From contig CAJAII010000037.1 of NCBI GenBank assembly GCA_903939755.1, forward strand, positions 1-48,369: a stretch of DNA of 48,369 nucleotides, in the 5' to 3' direction. The notes under the pieces are model-generated. The model was not told the DNA's origin. It made no database searches and was given only the letters and a program-made list of their open reading frames with translations. Position 1 is the first letter of the stretch. Every line of letters begins with the position of its first letter. The stretch is from an uncultured Flavobacteriales bacterium (lineage in GTDB: Bacteria > Bacteroidota > Bacteroidia > Flavobacteriales_D > Crocinitomicaceae). Below are positions 17,939 through 27,028 of this stretch, in pieces. Position numbers and translations under genes: made by a program.

Positions 17939-18892
17939 ATGTCGGATAAAGATAAGTTAGATCAATTTGTACAGCATATTAATGCTTTAAAACAAGAGAT
18001 TCATAAGGTTATTATTGGTCAAGATGAAGTGGTGGATCAAGTGTTGATTTCAATGTTCTCACGTGGGCATTGTCTGCTGGTAGGTGTTCCAGGTTTAGCA
18101 AAAACTTTATTAATCAATACAATCGCTCAATCGTTGGGACTAGGGTTTAGTAGGATTCAATTCACACCGGATTTAATGCCTTCGGATATTATTGGTTCAG
18201 AAATATTGGATGAAACAAGGAATTTTAAATTTATTAAAGGTCCGCTATTTTCGAATATGATTTTAGCTGATGAAATTAATAGAACTCCTCCTAAAACTCA
18301 ATCGGCCTTATTGGAGGCAATGCAAGAGCGTCGCGTTACGGCTGCTGGACATACCTATCCTTTAGATGCTCCATTTTTTGTTTTAGCAACGCAGAATCCA
18401 ATTGAACAAGAAGGGACTTATCCATTGCCAGAAGCTCAACTAGATCGATTTATGTTTAATATCTGGGTCGATTACCCTTCATTTATTGAGGAGATGGCTA
18501 TCGTGAAAACAACGACATCGGATACGAGTAACTCCATTAATTCTGTTTTGTCTGGACAAGATATTATCGAATACCAAGATTTAATTAGACGCATTCCTGT
18601 GGCGGATAATGTGTTAGAATATGCTGTCAAATTAGTCGGAAGTACACGCGTAAATAGTTATAACGCAACAGAAATCACTAAGAAATATATTACTTGGGGT
18701 GCCGGTCCAAGGGCTTCACAATATTTAATTATTGGCGCTAAATGTCACGCTGCAATGATGGGAAGGTATTCTCCTGATATTGATGATGTGAAGGCAGTTG
18801 CGAAACCAATTCTTCGTCATCGTTTGGTGAAAAATTATAAAGCCGAAGCAGAAGGGTACAGCATGGACAGAATTATTGAAACACTTCTTTAA
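17939..18892 (+). CDS. MoxR-family AAA+ ATPase
   Basis: A 317-residue MoxR AAA+ ATPase. Walker A is GVPGLAKT (49-56), Walker B is MILADEINR followed by [18 protein letters not shown], and sensor 1 is in [14 protein letters not shown]. MoxR proteins act as chaperones that activate or assemble partner complexes, usually with vWA/DUF58 proteins encoded downstream. Here no DUF58 or vWA gene follows; instead there is an inverted repeat and then a TPR gene. It begins 11 bases after the SurA-like gene and is probably the last gene of the guaB transcript. Confidence 0.93.
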   Translation: MSDKDKLDQFVQHINALKQEIHKVIIGQDEVVDQVLISMFSRGHCLLVGVPGLAKTLLINTIAQSLGLGFSRIQFTPDLMPSDIIGSEILDETRNFKFIKGPLFSNMILADEINRTPPKTQSALLEAMQERRVTAAGHTYPLDAPFFVLATQNPIEQEGTYPLPEAQLDRFMFNIWVDYPSFIEEMAIVKTTTSDTSNSINSVLSGQDIIEYQDLIRRIPVADNVLEYAVKLVGSTRVNSYNATEITKKYITWGAGPRASQYLIIGAKCHAAMMGRYSPDIDDVKAVAKPILRHRLVKNYKAEAEGYSMDRIIETLL

Positions 18893-18915
18893 TTTTTCGT
18901 TGCTACCTTAATCCC

Positions 18916-18954
18916 TAAAAGCAATGTATTAATCGATGCATTTTATTGCTTTTA
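18916..18954. terminator. Inverted repeat after moxR, possible terminator
   Basis: TAAAAGCAAT (18916-18925) and ATTGCTTTTA (18945-18954) are perfect ten-base complements around a 19-base loop. It lies 23 bases after the MoxR stop. The A-rich start and T-rich end could work in both directions, but the stem has few GC pairs and the loop is long, so termination is likely weak. Confidence 0.4.
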
Positions 18955-19041
18955 CACTATTAAATTCAAATTGTTGATAATAAAGATTTTTTCTAGTTGC
19001 ATCTAAAATGATTAATTTTTATTTTTAACGTAAATTAAGTT

Positions 19042-20445
19042 ATGTTCGACGACGACGAGGAAGATGATTTTGCTGACAATAAGTTAAACGAGGATATCGA
19101 GTATTTCGAGGCACATCTGAATGGCTCTTCTATTGGCTTTTTGGATAGTGATCGTTTGGAAGCGCTGATTGATCATTTTTTAATTAATGGCCAATATGCG
19201 AAGGCTAGAGCCGCGTCTGAATTAGGTAATTATCATTTTACTTACAATCCTTTGTTTAATCTTAGATTAGCACAATCCATGAGTGGTTTGGGTTTGTTAA
19301 CTGACGCATTAGATATTCTGAATCAGATTGAAAAGACTACGCTGAATAATGTCGAGTTACAATTAACAAAAGCAGCGATATTTAGTCAATTAAGGGATCC
19401 TAAAAATGCAATTAAGTATTTTAAATTGGCATTGGAGTTTTGTGAAATTGAGGACAGAGATGATGTTTACCTTGATATTGCGATGGAGTATCAAAATATG
19501 GGTGATTATAAAGAGGCTTGCAAAATATTAATTGAAGCGTTAAAAGTTAATCCTCAAAACGAAGCCGCTTTATACGAAATTGCATTCTGTTATGATCAAT
19601 CGGGTAACTATGAAAAAGCAATAAAATGTTATTCTAATTTTATTGATGAAAATCCTTATTCTTTTACCGCATGGTATAACCTAGGAAATGCTTTTTCTAA
19701 ATCAGAGAATTATGAGAAAGCATTATGGGCATATGATTATTCAACGTTAATCAATCCTTCATTTGGTCCTGTACATTTTAATATGGGAAATGCTTATTTA
19801 TCGCTGGAGAAATACCATCAAGCTATTGAAAAATTTCAAACATGTATTGAGCTAGACGGAGAAGATGCAATGGCACTTTGTTATATTGGTGAAGCACATG
19901 AACAACTAAATGAGTTCGAATTGTCTCGTCATTATTACCAATTGAGCTTGGAATTAGCACCAACCTTGCCCGAGGCTTGGTTAGGATTGGGGATCATAGA
20001 AGATTTACAAGGAAATACCAAGGAAGGAATTGTCCTTATTCAGAAAGCCATGGATTTTGATCCTGAAAACGCTGCAATTCATCATGTATTAGCTGGTGCC
20101 TATGAAAAAATTAATTGCCATGAAGAGGCTGATAAATACTATCAATCATCTTTGTCATTTGATGCGGAAGATGAAGATTGCCTGATGGATTATATCGCAT
20201 TTAAAGCAAAAAAATCTTCGATGGATGCCATGCAATTCTTACGCATTTTTACTGCAAATAATTCAAATGCCATTTCAGCTGTTTTAGAAGTGAATTTAAA
20301 TTGGATGATTGGGCAGAAAAAACAAGCACTTGAATTGTTTACAAAGTGTTTATCTGAAGATCAAGATAAAGCAAAACAATTATTTGAAATAAATCCTTCA
20401 TTGCTAGATGATAAGGATTTTGTAACTTTGTTCCAAGATGAATGA
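19042..20445 (+). CDS. TPR-repeat protein
   Basis: A 467-residue cytosolic protein made of about ten tetratricopeptide repeats. The N-terminus is strikingly acidic (MFDDDEEDDF). Repeat units are clear in residues about 60-400, for example AALYEIAFCYDQSGNYEKAI, AWYNLGNAFSKSENYEKAL and HFNMGNAYLSLEKYHQAIE. There is no signal peptide, so it should be a cytoplasmic scaffold or adaptor. It overlaps the next gene, the ComA-family enzyme, by eight bases; that arrangement suggests the two are made together and may interact. From memory, a TPR gene next to a phosphosulfolactate synthase gene is found in other Bacteroidota. Exact partner unknown. Confidence 0.88.
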   Translation: MFDDDEEDDFADNKLNEDIEYFEAHLNGSSIGFLDSDRLEALIDHFLINGQYAKARAASELGNYHFTYNPLFNLRLAQSMSGLGLLTDALDILNQIEKTTLNNVELQLTKAAIFSQLRDPKNAIKYFKLALEFCEIEDRDDVYLDIAMEYQNMGDYKEACKILIEALKVNPQNEAALYEIAFCYDQSGNYEKAIKCYSNFIDENPYSFTAWYNLGNAFSKSENYEKALWAYDYSTLINPSFGPVHFNMGNAYLSLEKYHQAIEKFQTCIELDGEDAMALCYIGEAHEQLNEFELSRHYYQLSLELAPTLPEAWLGLGIIEDLQGNTKEGIVLIQKAMDFDPENAAIHHVLAGAYEKINCHEEADKYYQSSLSFDAEDEDCLMDYIAFKAKKSSMDAMQFLRIFTANNSNAISAVLEVNLNWMIGQKKQALELFTKCLSEDQDKAKQLFEINPSLLDDKDFVTLFQDE

Positions 20446-21268
20446 ATTAAATTTTACTTTACCCTTTATACCTAGTCGAACCGACAAACCACGGAATCAA
20501 GGGATAACAATGATGATGGATAAAGGGCTGGGTTTACGTGAGACCGAAGACTTTATTGAAGCATCCGCACACCTAACTGATATCGTGAAATTTGGTTTCG
20601 GTACTTCTTATGTTACGAAAGATTTCGAGGCTAAAATAAATTTGTATAAAGCTGCGGGTATTCGCCCGTATTTAGGTGGAACTTTATTTGAAGCCTTTTA
20701 TGCGCGTGGATGTTACGATGATTATTTGCGAGTTTTAGATAAATACAAACTGGATTTAGTCGAAATATCGGATGGTTCTATCATTATACCTCATAAAGAG
20801 AAATGTAAGATCATTAAACAAATGTCAAAATACAGAACAGTTTTGTCTGAAGTCGGTTCCAAAGATTCAGGCATTATGATTTCACCAGCTAAATGGGTGA
20901 ATTCTATGAAGGCTGAGTTAGATGCGGGAAGCTGGAAAGTGATAGCTGAAGGCAGAGAAGCTGGTAACGTTGGTGTTTTTCGTCCGAACGGGACAGCACA
21001 TACCATGTTGATTAATCGGATTGTTGCTAAAGTTGCTCCTGAAAGCATCTTATGGGAAGCGCCTCAAAAAAATCAACAAGTTTGGTTCATTAAATTATTT
21101 GGGGCAGAAGTAAATCTTGGGAATATTGGTCCCAATGATATTATTCCACTGGAATGCCTAAGATTGGGTTTGCGTGGAGATACATTCTTTGACTTTCTCC
21201 CTTCTGATTATGCTGATCGATTAAAGCATGTCAATGATGAGAATGAAATCTCAATGGGTGACGAATAG
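20438..21268 (+). CDS. ComA-family phosphosulfolactate synthase
   Basis: A 276-residue TIM-barrel protein of the ComA family, enzymes that add sulfite to phosphoenolpyruvate to give (2R)-phospho-3-sulfolactate. Family motifs are visible: TMMMDKGLGL near 25-34, DIVKFGFGTSY with its Lys, GIRPYLGGTLFEAF, LVEISDGSI, LSEVGSKD, VIAEGREAG, LWEAPQ and LGLRGDTFFDF. In archaea ComA starts coenzyme M synthesis. Bacteroidota do not make coenzyme M, so the product may feed sulfolactate or cysteate and perhaps sulfonolipids; that is inference. No comB or comC is in the window. The gene overlaps the TPR gene by eight bases and the WD40 gene by 26. Confidence 0.85.
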   Translation: MNELNFTLPFIPSRTDKPRNQGITMMMDKGLGLRETEDFIEASAHLTDIVKFGFGTSYVTKDFEAKINLYKAAGIRPYLGGTLFEAFYARGCYDDYLRVLDKYKLDLVEISDGSIIIPHKEKCKIIKQMSKYRTVLSEVGSKDSGIMISPAKWVNSMKAELDAGSWKVIAEGREAGNVGVFRPNGTAHTMLINRIVAKVAPESILWEAPQKNQQVWFIKLFGAEVNLGNIGPNDIIPLECLRLGLRGDTFFDFLPSDYADRLKHVNDENEISMGDE

Positions 21269-22160
21269 TTTCTTTAATAAATTTTCTAGTTACTTAAAGA
21301 TACCCGGTCATAATGGCCCTGTTTATTCTATTGCGGAGGATCCTGATTTTATTTATTCTGCTAGTAGTGACAAATTCGTAGCCCGTTGGTCGAAAAAGAC
21401 CGGTGTACAAGATAAATTTTTAATCAAGCTTCCGTCGGCACCCTTTGCTATTTGCTTAATTGATGATAACTCGAAACTGGTTGTTGGATTGGAATCGGGT
21501 ATTTTAATCCTTTTTGACATTGAAAAAAAGATTGAAATGGCACAATGGAGGGATCATAATTATAGCATATTTTCTATCTGTGAGAATAAGCTCACACATC
21601 AATTCTATTCATCAGATGGCAATGGTAACGTGAATGTTTGGGATACAGCTTCGTTAAAGTTATTACTGAATATACCTACAAATGCAGGTAAAATAAGAAG
21701 AATAGTATTGACAAAAGATAGTTCATCGATGGTACTTTGTTGTCAAGATGGCACCTTGAAATTACTAGACTGCACTTACTTTAATGAAACTGCTACATTT
21801 GGTAATCATACACTTGGAGCGACTTCCTTCTGTGAATTATCTGATGAAATCGTTGTCAGTGGGGGAAAGGATGCTCAGTTGGTTCTTTGGAACGCTAAAA
21901 CTTTTGAGTCCGTTTTTATGTTTCCAGCTCATCGATACGTTATTTACGATATGTTGAGTTTGTTGGATGGGCAACTATTGGTAACTGCTAGTCGTGATAA
22001 ATCGATAAAAATTTGGGATACAAAAACGTGGACCTTGATCCAAAAAATTGAAGCCAAACAAGGCGGGCATCGTTTTTCAGTTAACGCATTAATGAAACAA
22101 AATGAACATTCTTTCGTTTCTTGTTCGGACGATAATTCAATCATTTGTTGGTCCTGTTAG
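21243..22160 (+). CDS. WD40-repeat propeller protein
   Basis: A 305-residue WD40 protein that should form a single seven-bladed beta-propeller. Blade ends are visible as FVARWSKKTG, LILFDIEKK, VNVWDTASL, LKLLDCTYF, LVLWNAKTF, IKIWDTKTW and IICWSC. There is no signal peptide, so it is cytosolic. Such proteins act as interaction platforms. I prefer ATG 21243 (MKSQWV); ATG 21228 is possible and only lengthens the overlap with the ComA gene. The overlap implies co-translation with ComA and the TPR protein, which makes a TPR/WD40 scaffold around a sulfonate enzyme a testable idea. Confidence 0.88.
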   Translation: MKSQWVTNSFFNKFSSYLKIPGHNGPVYSIAEDPDFIYSASSDKFVARWSKKTGVQDKFLIKLPSAPFAICLIDDNSKLVVGLESGILILFDIEKKIEMAQWRDHNYSIFSICENKLTHQFYSSDGNGNVNVWDTASLKLLLNIPTNAGKIRRIVLTKDSSSMVLCCQDGTLKLLDCTYFNETATFGNHTLGATSFCELSDEIVVSGGKDAQLVLWNAKTFESVFMFPAHRYVIYDMLSLLDGQLLVTASRDKSIKIWDTKTWTLIQKIEAKQGGHRFSVNALMKQNEHSFVSCSDDNSIICWSC

Positions 22161-22169
22161 CGATACCAT

Positions 22170-23036
22170 ATGAAATGTATGCAAGATTTTCTTATTAACA
22201 ATACTAACACTTTGAAAACCAAAATTTTAGCATTTTTTAGTTTGTTTGTTTTTACATGTTCATACAGTCAACAAGCGAACTTGTTTTCGCGCTCTGAATT
22301 AGGATTTTCCATTGGGCAAATGTACTACCTTGGTGACCTAAATAAATTTAAGCCATTTTATAAAAGTAATTGGGCAGGAGGAATAATGTTTCGGTATAGT
22401 TTAAATTCTAGGTTGAGTTTACGTTTTAATTATCTTCAGGGAAAGGTAGAAGCGTATGATAGTGATGCTAAAAACCCCGTTACCATTAACCGAAATCTAA
22501 GCTTTGAATCTCCGATTAAGGAAGTCGCTGGCGGAATTGAATTTCATTATTTTCCTTTTCAATTTGGACAAAAAAGAAACGCTGGAACAGCTTATATCTT
22601 AGCTCAAATGGGGGTTTTTTATATGAGTCCAAGTATTGTGATTAATGGCGAAACCATCGATCTTCAGGCTTTAGGAACGGAAGGGCAAGGTACATCGGTT
22701 AACAATAAACGCAAATACTCAAAGTTTCAAGTATGCATCCCTTTAGGTTTAGGTGCCAAAGCTTCAGTTGGTAAAAATGTCACCTTTAATTTTGATGTCG
22801 CTATTCGAAAAACTTTTACTGATTACATTGATGATGTCAAAGCAGCTACGTATTCCGACGCTACTATTATTGCTAATGAATATGGCGCATTAGCCGGTGA
22901 TTTATCCAATCAAAGTCTAAACGATTCACGTTATGGAAGGCGTGGAAATCCAACAACCAAAGATTGGTATGTGTACTGTGGTGGAATGGTGACGATACGT
23001 TTGGGAAAAGGAAATAAATGTCCGGTACTCAGATAA
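22170..23036 (+). CDS. DUF6089/PorG-like outer-membrane barrel
   Basis: A 288-residue predicted outer-membrane beta-barrel. After a signal peptide (FFSLFVFTCSYSQ) comes ELGFSIGQMYYLGDLNKF, the typical opening of DUF6089 proteins. This family includes PorG, a barrel that supports the type IX secretion system. Later strands show GGIMFRYSLNSRLSLRFNY, EFHYFPFQF and the C-terminal YCGGMVTIRLGKG. The start is uncertain: ATG 22170 gives an unusual 14-residue leader, while TTG 22212 begins directly at KTKILAFF. It follows the WD40 gene by nine bases. Its stop lies one base from the convergent hldD stop. PorG identity is probable, not proven. Confidence 0.75.
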   Translation: MKCMQDFLINNTNTLKTKILAFFSLFVFTCSYSQQANLFSRSELGFSIGQMYYLGDLNKFKPFYKSNWAGGIMFRYSLNSRLSLRFNYLQGKVEAYDSDAKNPVTINRNLSFESPIKEVAGGIEFHYFPFQFGQKRNAGTAYILAQMGVFYMSPSIVINGETIDLQALGTEGQGTSVNNKRKYSKFQVCIPLGLGAKASVGKNVTFNFDVAIRKTFTDYIDDVKAATYSDATIIANEYGALAGDLSNQSLNDSRYGRRGNPTTKDWYVYCGGMVTIRLGKGNKCPVLR

Positions 23037-23037
23037 A

Positions 23038-24003
23038 TTAGTAAATCTTCTCTGTAGTTAAGTAATTTTTCACGTAATCTGAAATTCCCTCTTCTAAGGA
23101 ATGAAATGGTTTATGATAGCCAGCTTCTATAAGTTTTGACATATTTGCTTCTGTAAAATATTGGTAAGTAGAGCGGATGTCTTCCGGTGTATCGATAAAA
23201 TCTATTTTCGCTTCATGTCCCAACGCTAAAAAAGTAAGGCTAGCTAAATCAATAAAAGTACGTGCTTTTCCAGATCCTAAATTGTAAATACCGCTAGTAG
23301 GCTGTTTCTCCATTAAAAAGGAGCAAACTGAAACTACATCCTTCACATAAATAAAGTCGCGCAATTGTTCGCCATTTCCATACTTTGGATTATGTGACCG
23401 AAATAAGCGCATTTCACCTTTTTCTTTTATTTGATGAAAGGTGTGAAAAATAACACTTGCCATTCGTCCTTTATGGTATTCATTGGGGCCATAAACATTG
23501 AAGAATTTAAGTCCTGCCCAAAAAGGAGGTTGTTTCGCTTGTTCTAAGACCCAACAATCAAAATCCTGTTTGGAATCCCCATAAGGATTTAAGGGTTTTA
23601 ATTGAGGGATCAAAGCATGGTCATCTTGGTATCCAAATTCTCCTAATCCATATGTGGCAGCGGAACTTGCATACACAAAAGGAATTTGATGTGAAGTACA
23701 AATTTCCCATAACGATTTAGAATAATTCAGGTTTAATTCGTTAAAGATCTCGATGCTTTTTTCTGTGGTGTCTGTTCTTGCACCTATGTGAAAAATGAAC
23801 TCAACTTTAGAAGCATTTTTTGCTAACCAGGTGATAAAATCTGTTCGTTCAATGAATTCTTGGATATTTTTTGAAGCGTAATTAGCTTTTTTGTCTGATC
23901 GGTTAAAGGCATCAACAGCAATTATATTCTTATATCCTTCCGCATTTAGTTGCCCAATCAAACAGCTACCAATAAATCCTGCAGCACCAGTTACTACTAT
24001 CAT
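23038..24003 (-). CDS. hldD: ADP-glyceromanno-heptose 6-epimerase
   Basis: A 321-residue extended short-chain dehydrogenase. It converts ADP-D-glycero-manno-heptose to the L-glycero form for lipopolysaccharide cores or other heptosylated polymers. The NAD(P) site is TGAAGFIGSCL at the N-terminus; the catalytic region is ASSAATYG with YGDSKQDFD; and FKFFNVYGPNEYHKGRMASV is typical of HldD. The upstream pathway enzyme gmhA is also in this window, 10 kb away. It starts five bases after the kinase gene stop and looks like the last gene of a minus-strand run. Confidence 0.93.
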   Translation of the reverse strand: MIVVTGAAGFIGSCLIGQLNAEGYKNIIAVDAFNRSDKKANYASKNIQEFIERTDFITWLAKNASKVEFIFHIGARTDTTEKSIEIFNELNLNYSKSLWEICTSHQIPFVYASSAATYGLGEFGYQDDHALIPQLKPLNPYGDSKQDFDCWVLEQAKQPPFWAGLKFFNVYGPNEYHKGRMASVIFHTFHQIKEKGEMRLFRSHNPKYGNGEQLRDFIYVKDVVSVCSFLMEKQPTSGIYNLGSGKARTFIDLASLTFLALGHEAKIDFIDTPEDIRSTYQYFTEANMSKLIEAGYHKPFHSLEEGISDYVKNYLTTEKIY

Positions 24004-24008
24004 TTAAA

Positions 24009-24623
24009 TTAAAATAAACCGTTTATTTCCGCATCAATTGAGTTGATTATTTTACCTAAATCTTCTTGGCTCTCTGTAAAGTTATTGTTGTCAATATCTA
24101 TAATGAGTAATTTGCCTTTATCATAGGTTGAAATCCACGCTTCATAACGTTCGTTAAGTCTTTTAAGATAATCTAATCGAATACTCTCTTCGTAGTCTCT
24201 GCCTCTTTTTTGTATGTGGTTTACCAAAGTAGGTACACTTGCTCTTAAATAGATCAATAAATCTGGCGGACTAACAAATGAATCCATTAAATTGAAAAGC
24301 GTAAAGTAATTTTCAAAATCACGGGTGGTCATTAATCCCATGGAATGTAAATTAGGTGCAAAAATAAAGGCATCTTCATAAATGGTGCGATCTTGAATAA
24401 CCGTTTCTTCCGTATTTCTAATGTCTTGAATCTGCATGAATCTACTATTCAAGTAATAGATTTGAAGGTTAAAAGACCACCGTTGCATGTCTTCGTAAAA
24501 GTCATTTAGATAGGGATTTTGATCCACATCTTCATAATGTGTTTCCCAAGCATAATGCTTTGCTAATAAGTTAGTTAATGTGGTTTTTCCTGCGCCAATA
24601 TTTCCGGCTATCGCAACGTGCAT
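24009..24623 (-). CDS. Deoxynucleoside kinase
   Basis: A 204-residue kinase of the deoxynucleoside kinase family (dCK/dGK-like), which phosphorylates deoxynucleosides for salvage. The P-loop is IAGNIGAGKTT (5-15). The substrate/catalytic motif VIQDRTIYEDAFIFA carries the conserved Asp-Arg, and the lid region is LRASVPTLVNHIQKRGRDYE. The preferred base (A, G, C or T) cannot be read from sequence. The start ATG 24623 fits perfectly. It is 54 bases downstream of the propeller-like gene and five bases upstream of hldD. Confidence 0.92.
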   Translation of the reverse strand: MHVAIAGNIGAGKTTLTNLLAKHYAWETHYEDVDQNPYLNDFYEDMQRWSFNLQIYYLNSRFMQIQDIRNTEETVIQDRTIYEDAFIFAPNLHSMGLMTTRDFENYFTLFNLMDSFVSPPDLLIYLRASVPTLVNHIQKRGRDYEESIRLDYLKRLNERYEAWISTYDKGKLLIIDIDNNNFTESQEDLGKIINSIDAEINGLF

Positions 24624-24677
24624 AATGAATTTATTTAAGATTGCTAAAATAAGAATTAATCAGCATTAAATAATGTG

Positions 24678-25478
24678 CTAATCTCTTTTCAATTCGAATT
24701 TTATGATTTTATTTTTATTTTGGATGTAATAATAGTTTCCAACCACCGAAAAAACCTCTGTTTCGATGGGCAAATCTAGGGAGAAAAGCACCTCGCCCAT
24801 CAAGGAATATATGGATAATTTATTATTTTCGAGCACAGATATGGATTTCTCCCCATTATGCAGCTGCTCCCCACTAATGGTAAAGCCGAATTTTTGATTC
24901 ATAAATAAATCAAAAACTATTATTTTCCCTTGCGCATCTAGGACGTAGAGATTTGATTCAATTTCTATTAGCTGTTTGACATTTCGCAGTCCTACAATAC
25001 TTGTCAAGTTAGTAACTGATTGGATAATTTTGTTGTTTACGTAATCAAATAAATAAAGTCCTGCGTTGTACTCATCATAGAGCCAAATTAAATTTGGTCG
25101 GTTTGAATTGGCTATTAATTTCACGCTTTGAAGTCCAATATTTTCGAACGATAAGCAATTCCCATTATTTGTTAAGGTATTATCAAGGGTACATATTTGT
25201 TGCTGTATTTCAGAAAACACAATCATTTTTAGCGCATTTATATAAATTAACTGATTGATATCACCTTGTTTTTTAGTACTTGTTTGATAAAGGAGCTTTC
25301 CTTGCGCATTGAACTTTTCTAGTTGTTGCTGGTTCGCAAAATAATAATTGCCGAGACCATCGACTTCCCAAAATTCACAGAGTAGGGGTAATGGTACTTC
25401 ATTCAGTTTTTTCCACGTGAAGGTTTGCGCATTACTATGTCCAACAAGCAGTATTAGAATAAAAAGTGTGAGCCTCAT
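24678..25478 (-). CDS. Secreted propeller-like protein of unknown function
   Basis: A 266-residue exported protein. The signal peptide is MRLTLFILILLVGHSNA. The mature part consists of short beta-rich units such as LGNYYFANQQQLEKFNAQGK, NLIWLYDEYNAGLYLFDY, NLYVLDAQGKIIVFDLF and NNKLSIYSLMGEVLFSL, which suggest a six- or seven-bladed propeller. No catalytic motif and no lipobox are seen. Its ATG overlaps the GH3 stop by four bases, so the two are translationally coupled although one is cytosolic and the other exported. Function unknown. Confidence 0.75.
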   Translation of the reverse strand: MRLTLFILILLVGHSNAQTFTWKKLNEVPLPLLCEFWEVDGLGNYYFANQQQLEKFNAQGKLLYQTSTKKQGDINQLIYINALKMIVFSEIQQQICTLDNTLTNNGNCLSFENIGLQSVKLIANSNRPNLIWLYDEYNAGLYLFDYVNNKIIQSVTNLTSIVGLRNVKQLIEIESNLYVLDAQGKIIVFDLFMNQKFGFTISGEQLHNGEKSISVLENNKLSIYSLMGEVLFSLDLPIETEVFSVVGNYYYIQNKNKIIKFELKRD

Positions 25479-26989
25479 ACCGATGTTAATGCTAGTATTT
25501 CATCAATTATTGTTCGATTATTCAAAAGACGTGGCACTTTGTGCTGCCCTCCTAATTTTCCTTTGCTTTTTAGCCAACTTTCAAAACTTCCCTTCGATAA
25601 ATAATTAAATTTAGGAAAACCAATATTAATATTTTTATATCTTTTGGCTTCGTAGTCAGCATTGAATTTTTTTAACTCCTCATCAAGTTCTTTTTCAAAA
25701 TCTTTTAATGAGGCCGGTTCGCGATCAAATTCAATAAGCCATTGATGTCCACCATTTGCTTCCGAATCGTTGAAGTAAGGGCCAACTGTAAAATCTCTTA
25801 TCTGAGCATTAAAGAGTTGGCATACATTTGACAAGGCATTTTCTACGTGCCGAACTATTAATTTTTCTCCAAAGCTATTGATGTAATGTGTAGTTCTTCC
25901 AGAAATTACAAATCGATAGGGGCTTTTTGAATTAAAGCGCACAGTATCGCCGATAATGTAACGCCATAAACCTGAAGAGGTTGAAATAACTATGGCGTAT
26001 TCAGTATTGGTGTTTACCTCACTTAAAGGAACGATGTTTTTGGAGTCCAAATCTTGAAAGTGTTCCATAGGAATGAATTCAAAATAGATACCTGCATCCG
26101 TCATGAGCAGTAAGTCTTTGGAAAGTAACTGATCTTGCATTCCAAAAAATCCTTCTGATGAATTATAGGATTCTACATAATTCATTTTAGCGGAAGGAAT
26201 GAGCTTTCTAAATTCATTTTCGTAGGGTGCAAAATTCATTCCTCCATGCATGTATAATTCCAAGTTAGGCCAAACAGCATGTAAATCAGTTTCACCTGTA
26301 ATTTCTAATACGCGTTTAATGAGTAGTAATGTCCAGCTTGGGACACCTGTAATAATTCCAATGTTTTCATTAATCGTTGCTTCAGCCATTTCTTGAAGCT
26401 TGATTTCCCAATCTGGATTGAGTGCAATTTCTACGGAAGGTGTACGCCTATATTCTGTCCACCAAGGAAGATTCATTACAATAATTGCTGAAAGATCCGC
26501 GATACAACCGTCATGATTATTTTTTGCTATTTCTGCACTTCCTCCTATAACAAGGTGTTTTTTTGAATATAATTTTCTGGAAGAGTGATTTTTATAGTAT
26601 TGCGCCAATAAGTCTTTGCCTCCGGCATAATGATTCTGTTCCAAGGATTCTTTAGTAACAGGTAGTATTTTGGCCCGGTTGTTAGTTGTTCCTGAAGATT
26701 TCGCAAACCAAAGTGTTTTTCCTGGCCACAGCACATCAGCTTCGCCTTTTATTGCTCGATCTATATAAGGTTTTAGTGATGTGTAATCTTGAAGAGGAAC
26801 CCGCTCAACGAAGGTTTTATAACTTGAAATTTCAGCATAACGATGTTGGATTCCAAAATCTGTATGGGCGGCTTTTGTGATTAAATTGGATAAGACATCT
26901 TCTTGACAAAAGAGGGGGTTACTGGTGTAGTTGGCTATTCGATGTATTCGTTTTTCAATGTACCATGAAAAAATAGTATCGATAGCCAT
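25475..26989 (-). CDS. GH3-family acyl-adenylating enzyme
   Basis: A 504-residue member of the GH3 auxin-responsive promoter family. In plants GH3 enzymes activate a carboxylic acid with ATP and join it to an amino acid. Here the ATP-binding signature is WFAKSSGTTNNRAKILPVT (about residues 88-106); further motifs are YVESYNSSEGFFGMQ and TSSGLWRYIIGDTVRF, then FVISGRTTHYINSFGEK. There is no signal peptide. Bacterial GH3 proteins have no established general substrate; amino-acid or peptide conjugation of a fatty or aromatic acid is possible. It is translationally coupled to the secreted protein downstream. Confidence 0.88.
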   Translation of the reverse strand: MAIDTIFSWYIEKRIHRIANYTSNPLFCQEDVLSNLITKAAHTDFGIQHRYAEISSYKTFVERVPLQDYTSLKPYIDRAIKGEADVLWPGKTLWFAKSSGTTNNRAKILPVTKESLEQNHYAGGKDLLAQYYKNHSSRKLYSKKHLVIGGSAEIAKNNHDGCIADLSAIIVMNLPWWTEYRRTPSVEIALNPDWEIKLQEMAEATINENIGIITGVPSWTLLLIKRVLEITGETDLHAVWPNLELYMHGGMNFAPYENEFRKLIPSAKMNYVESYNSSEGFFGMQDQLLSKDLLLMTDAGIYFEFIPMEHFQDLDSKNIVPLSEVNTNTEYAIVISTSSGLWRYIIGDTVRFNSKSPYRFVISGRTTHYINSFGEKLIVRHVENALSNVCQLFNAQIRDFTVGPYFNDSEANGGHQWLIEFDREPASLKDFEKELDEELKKFNADYEAKRYKNINIGFPKFNYLSKGSFESWLKSKGKLGGQHKVPRLLNNRTIIDEILALTSV

Positions 26990-27028
26990 AAAACTATAAC
27001 ATTACTCATTGCCGTATTGAAAATAATA

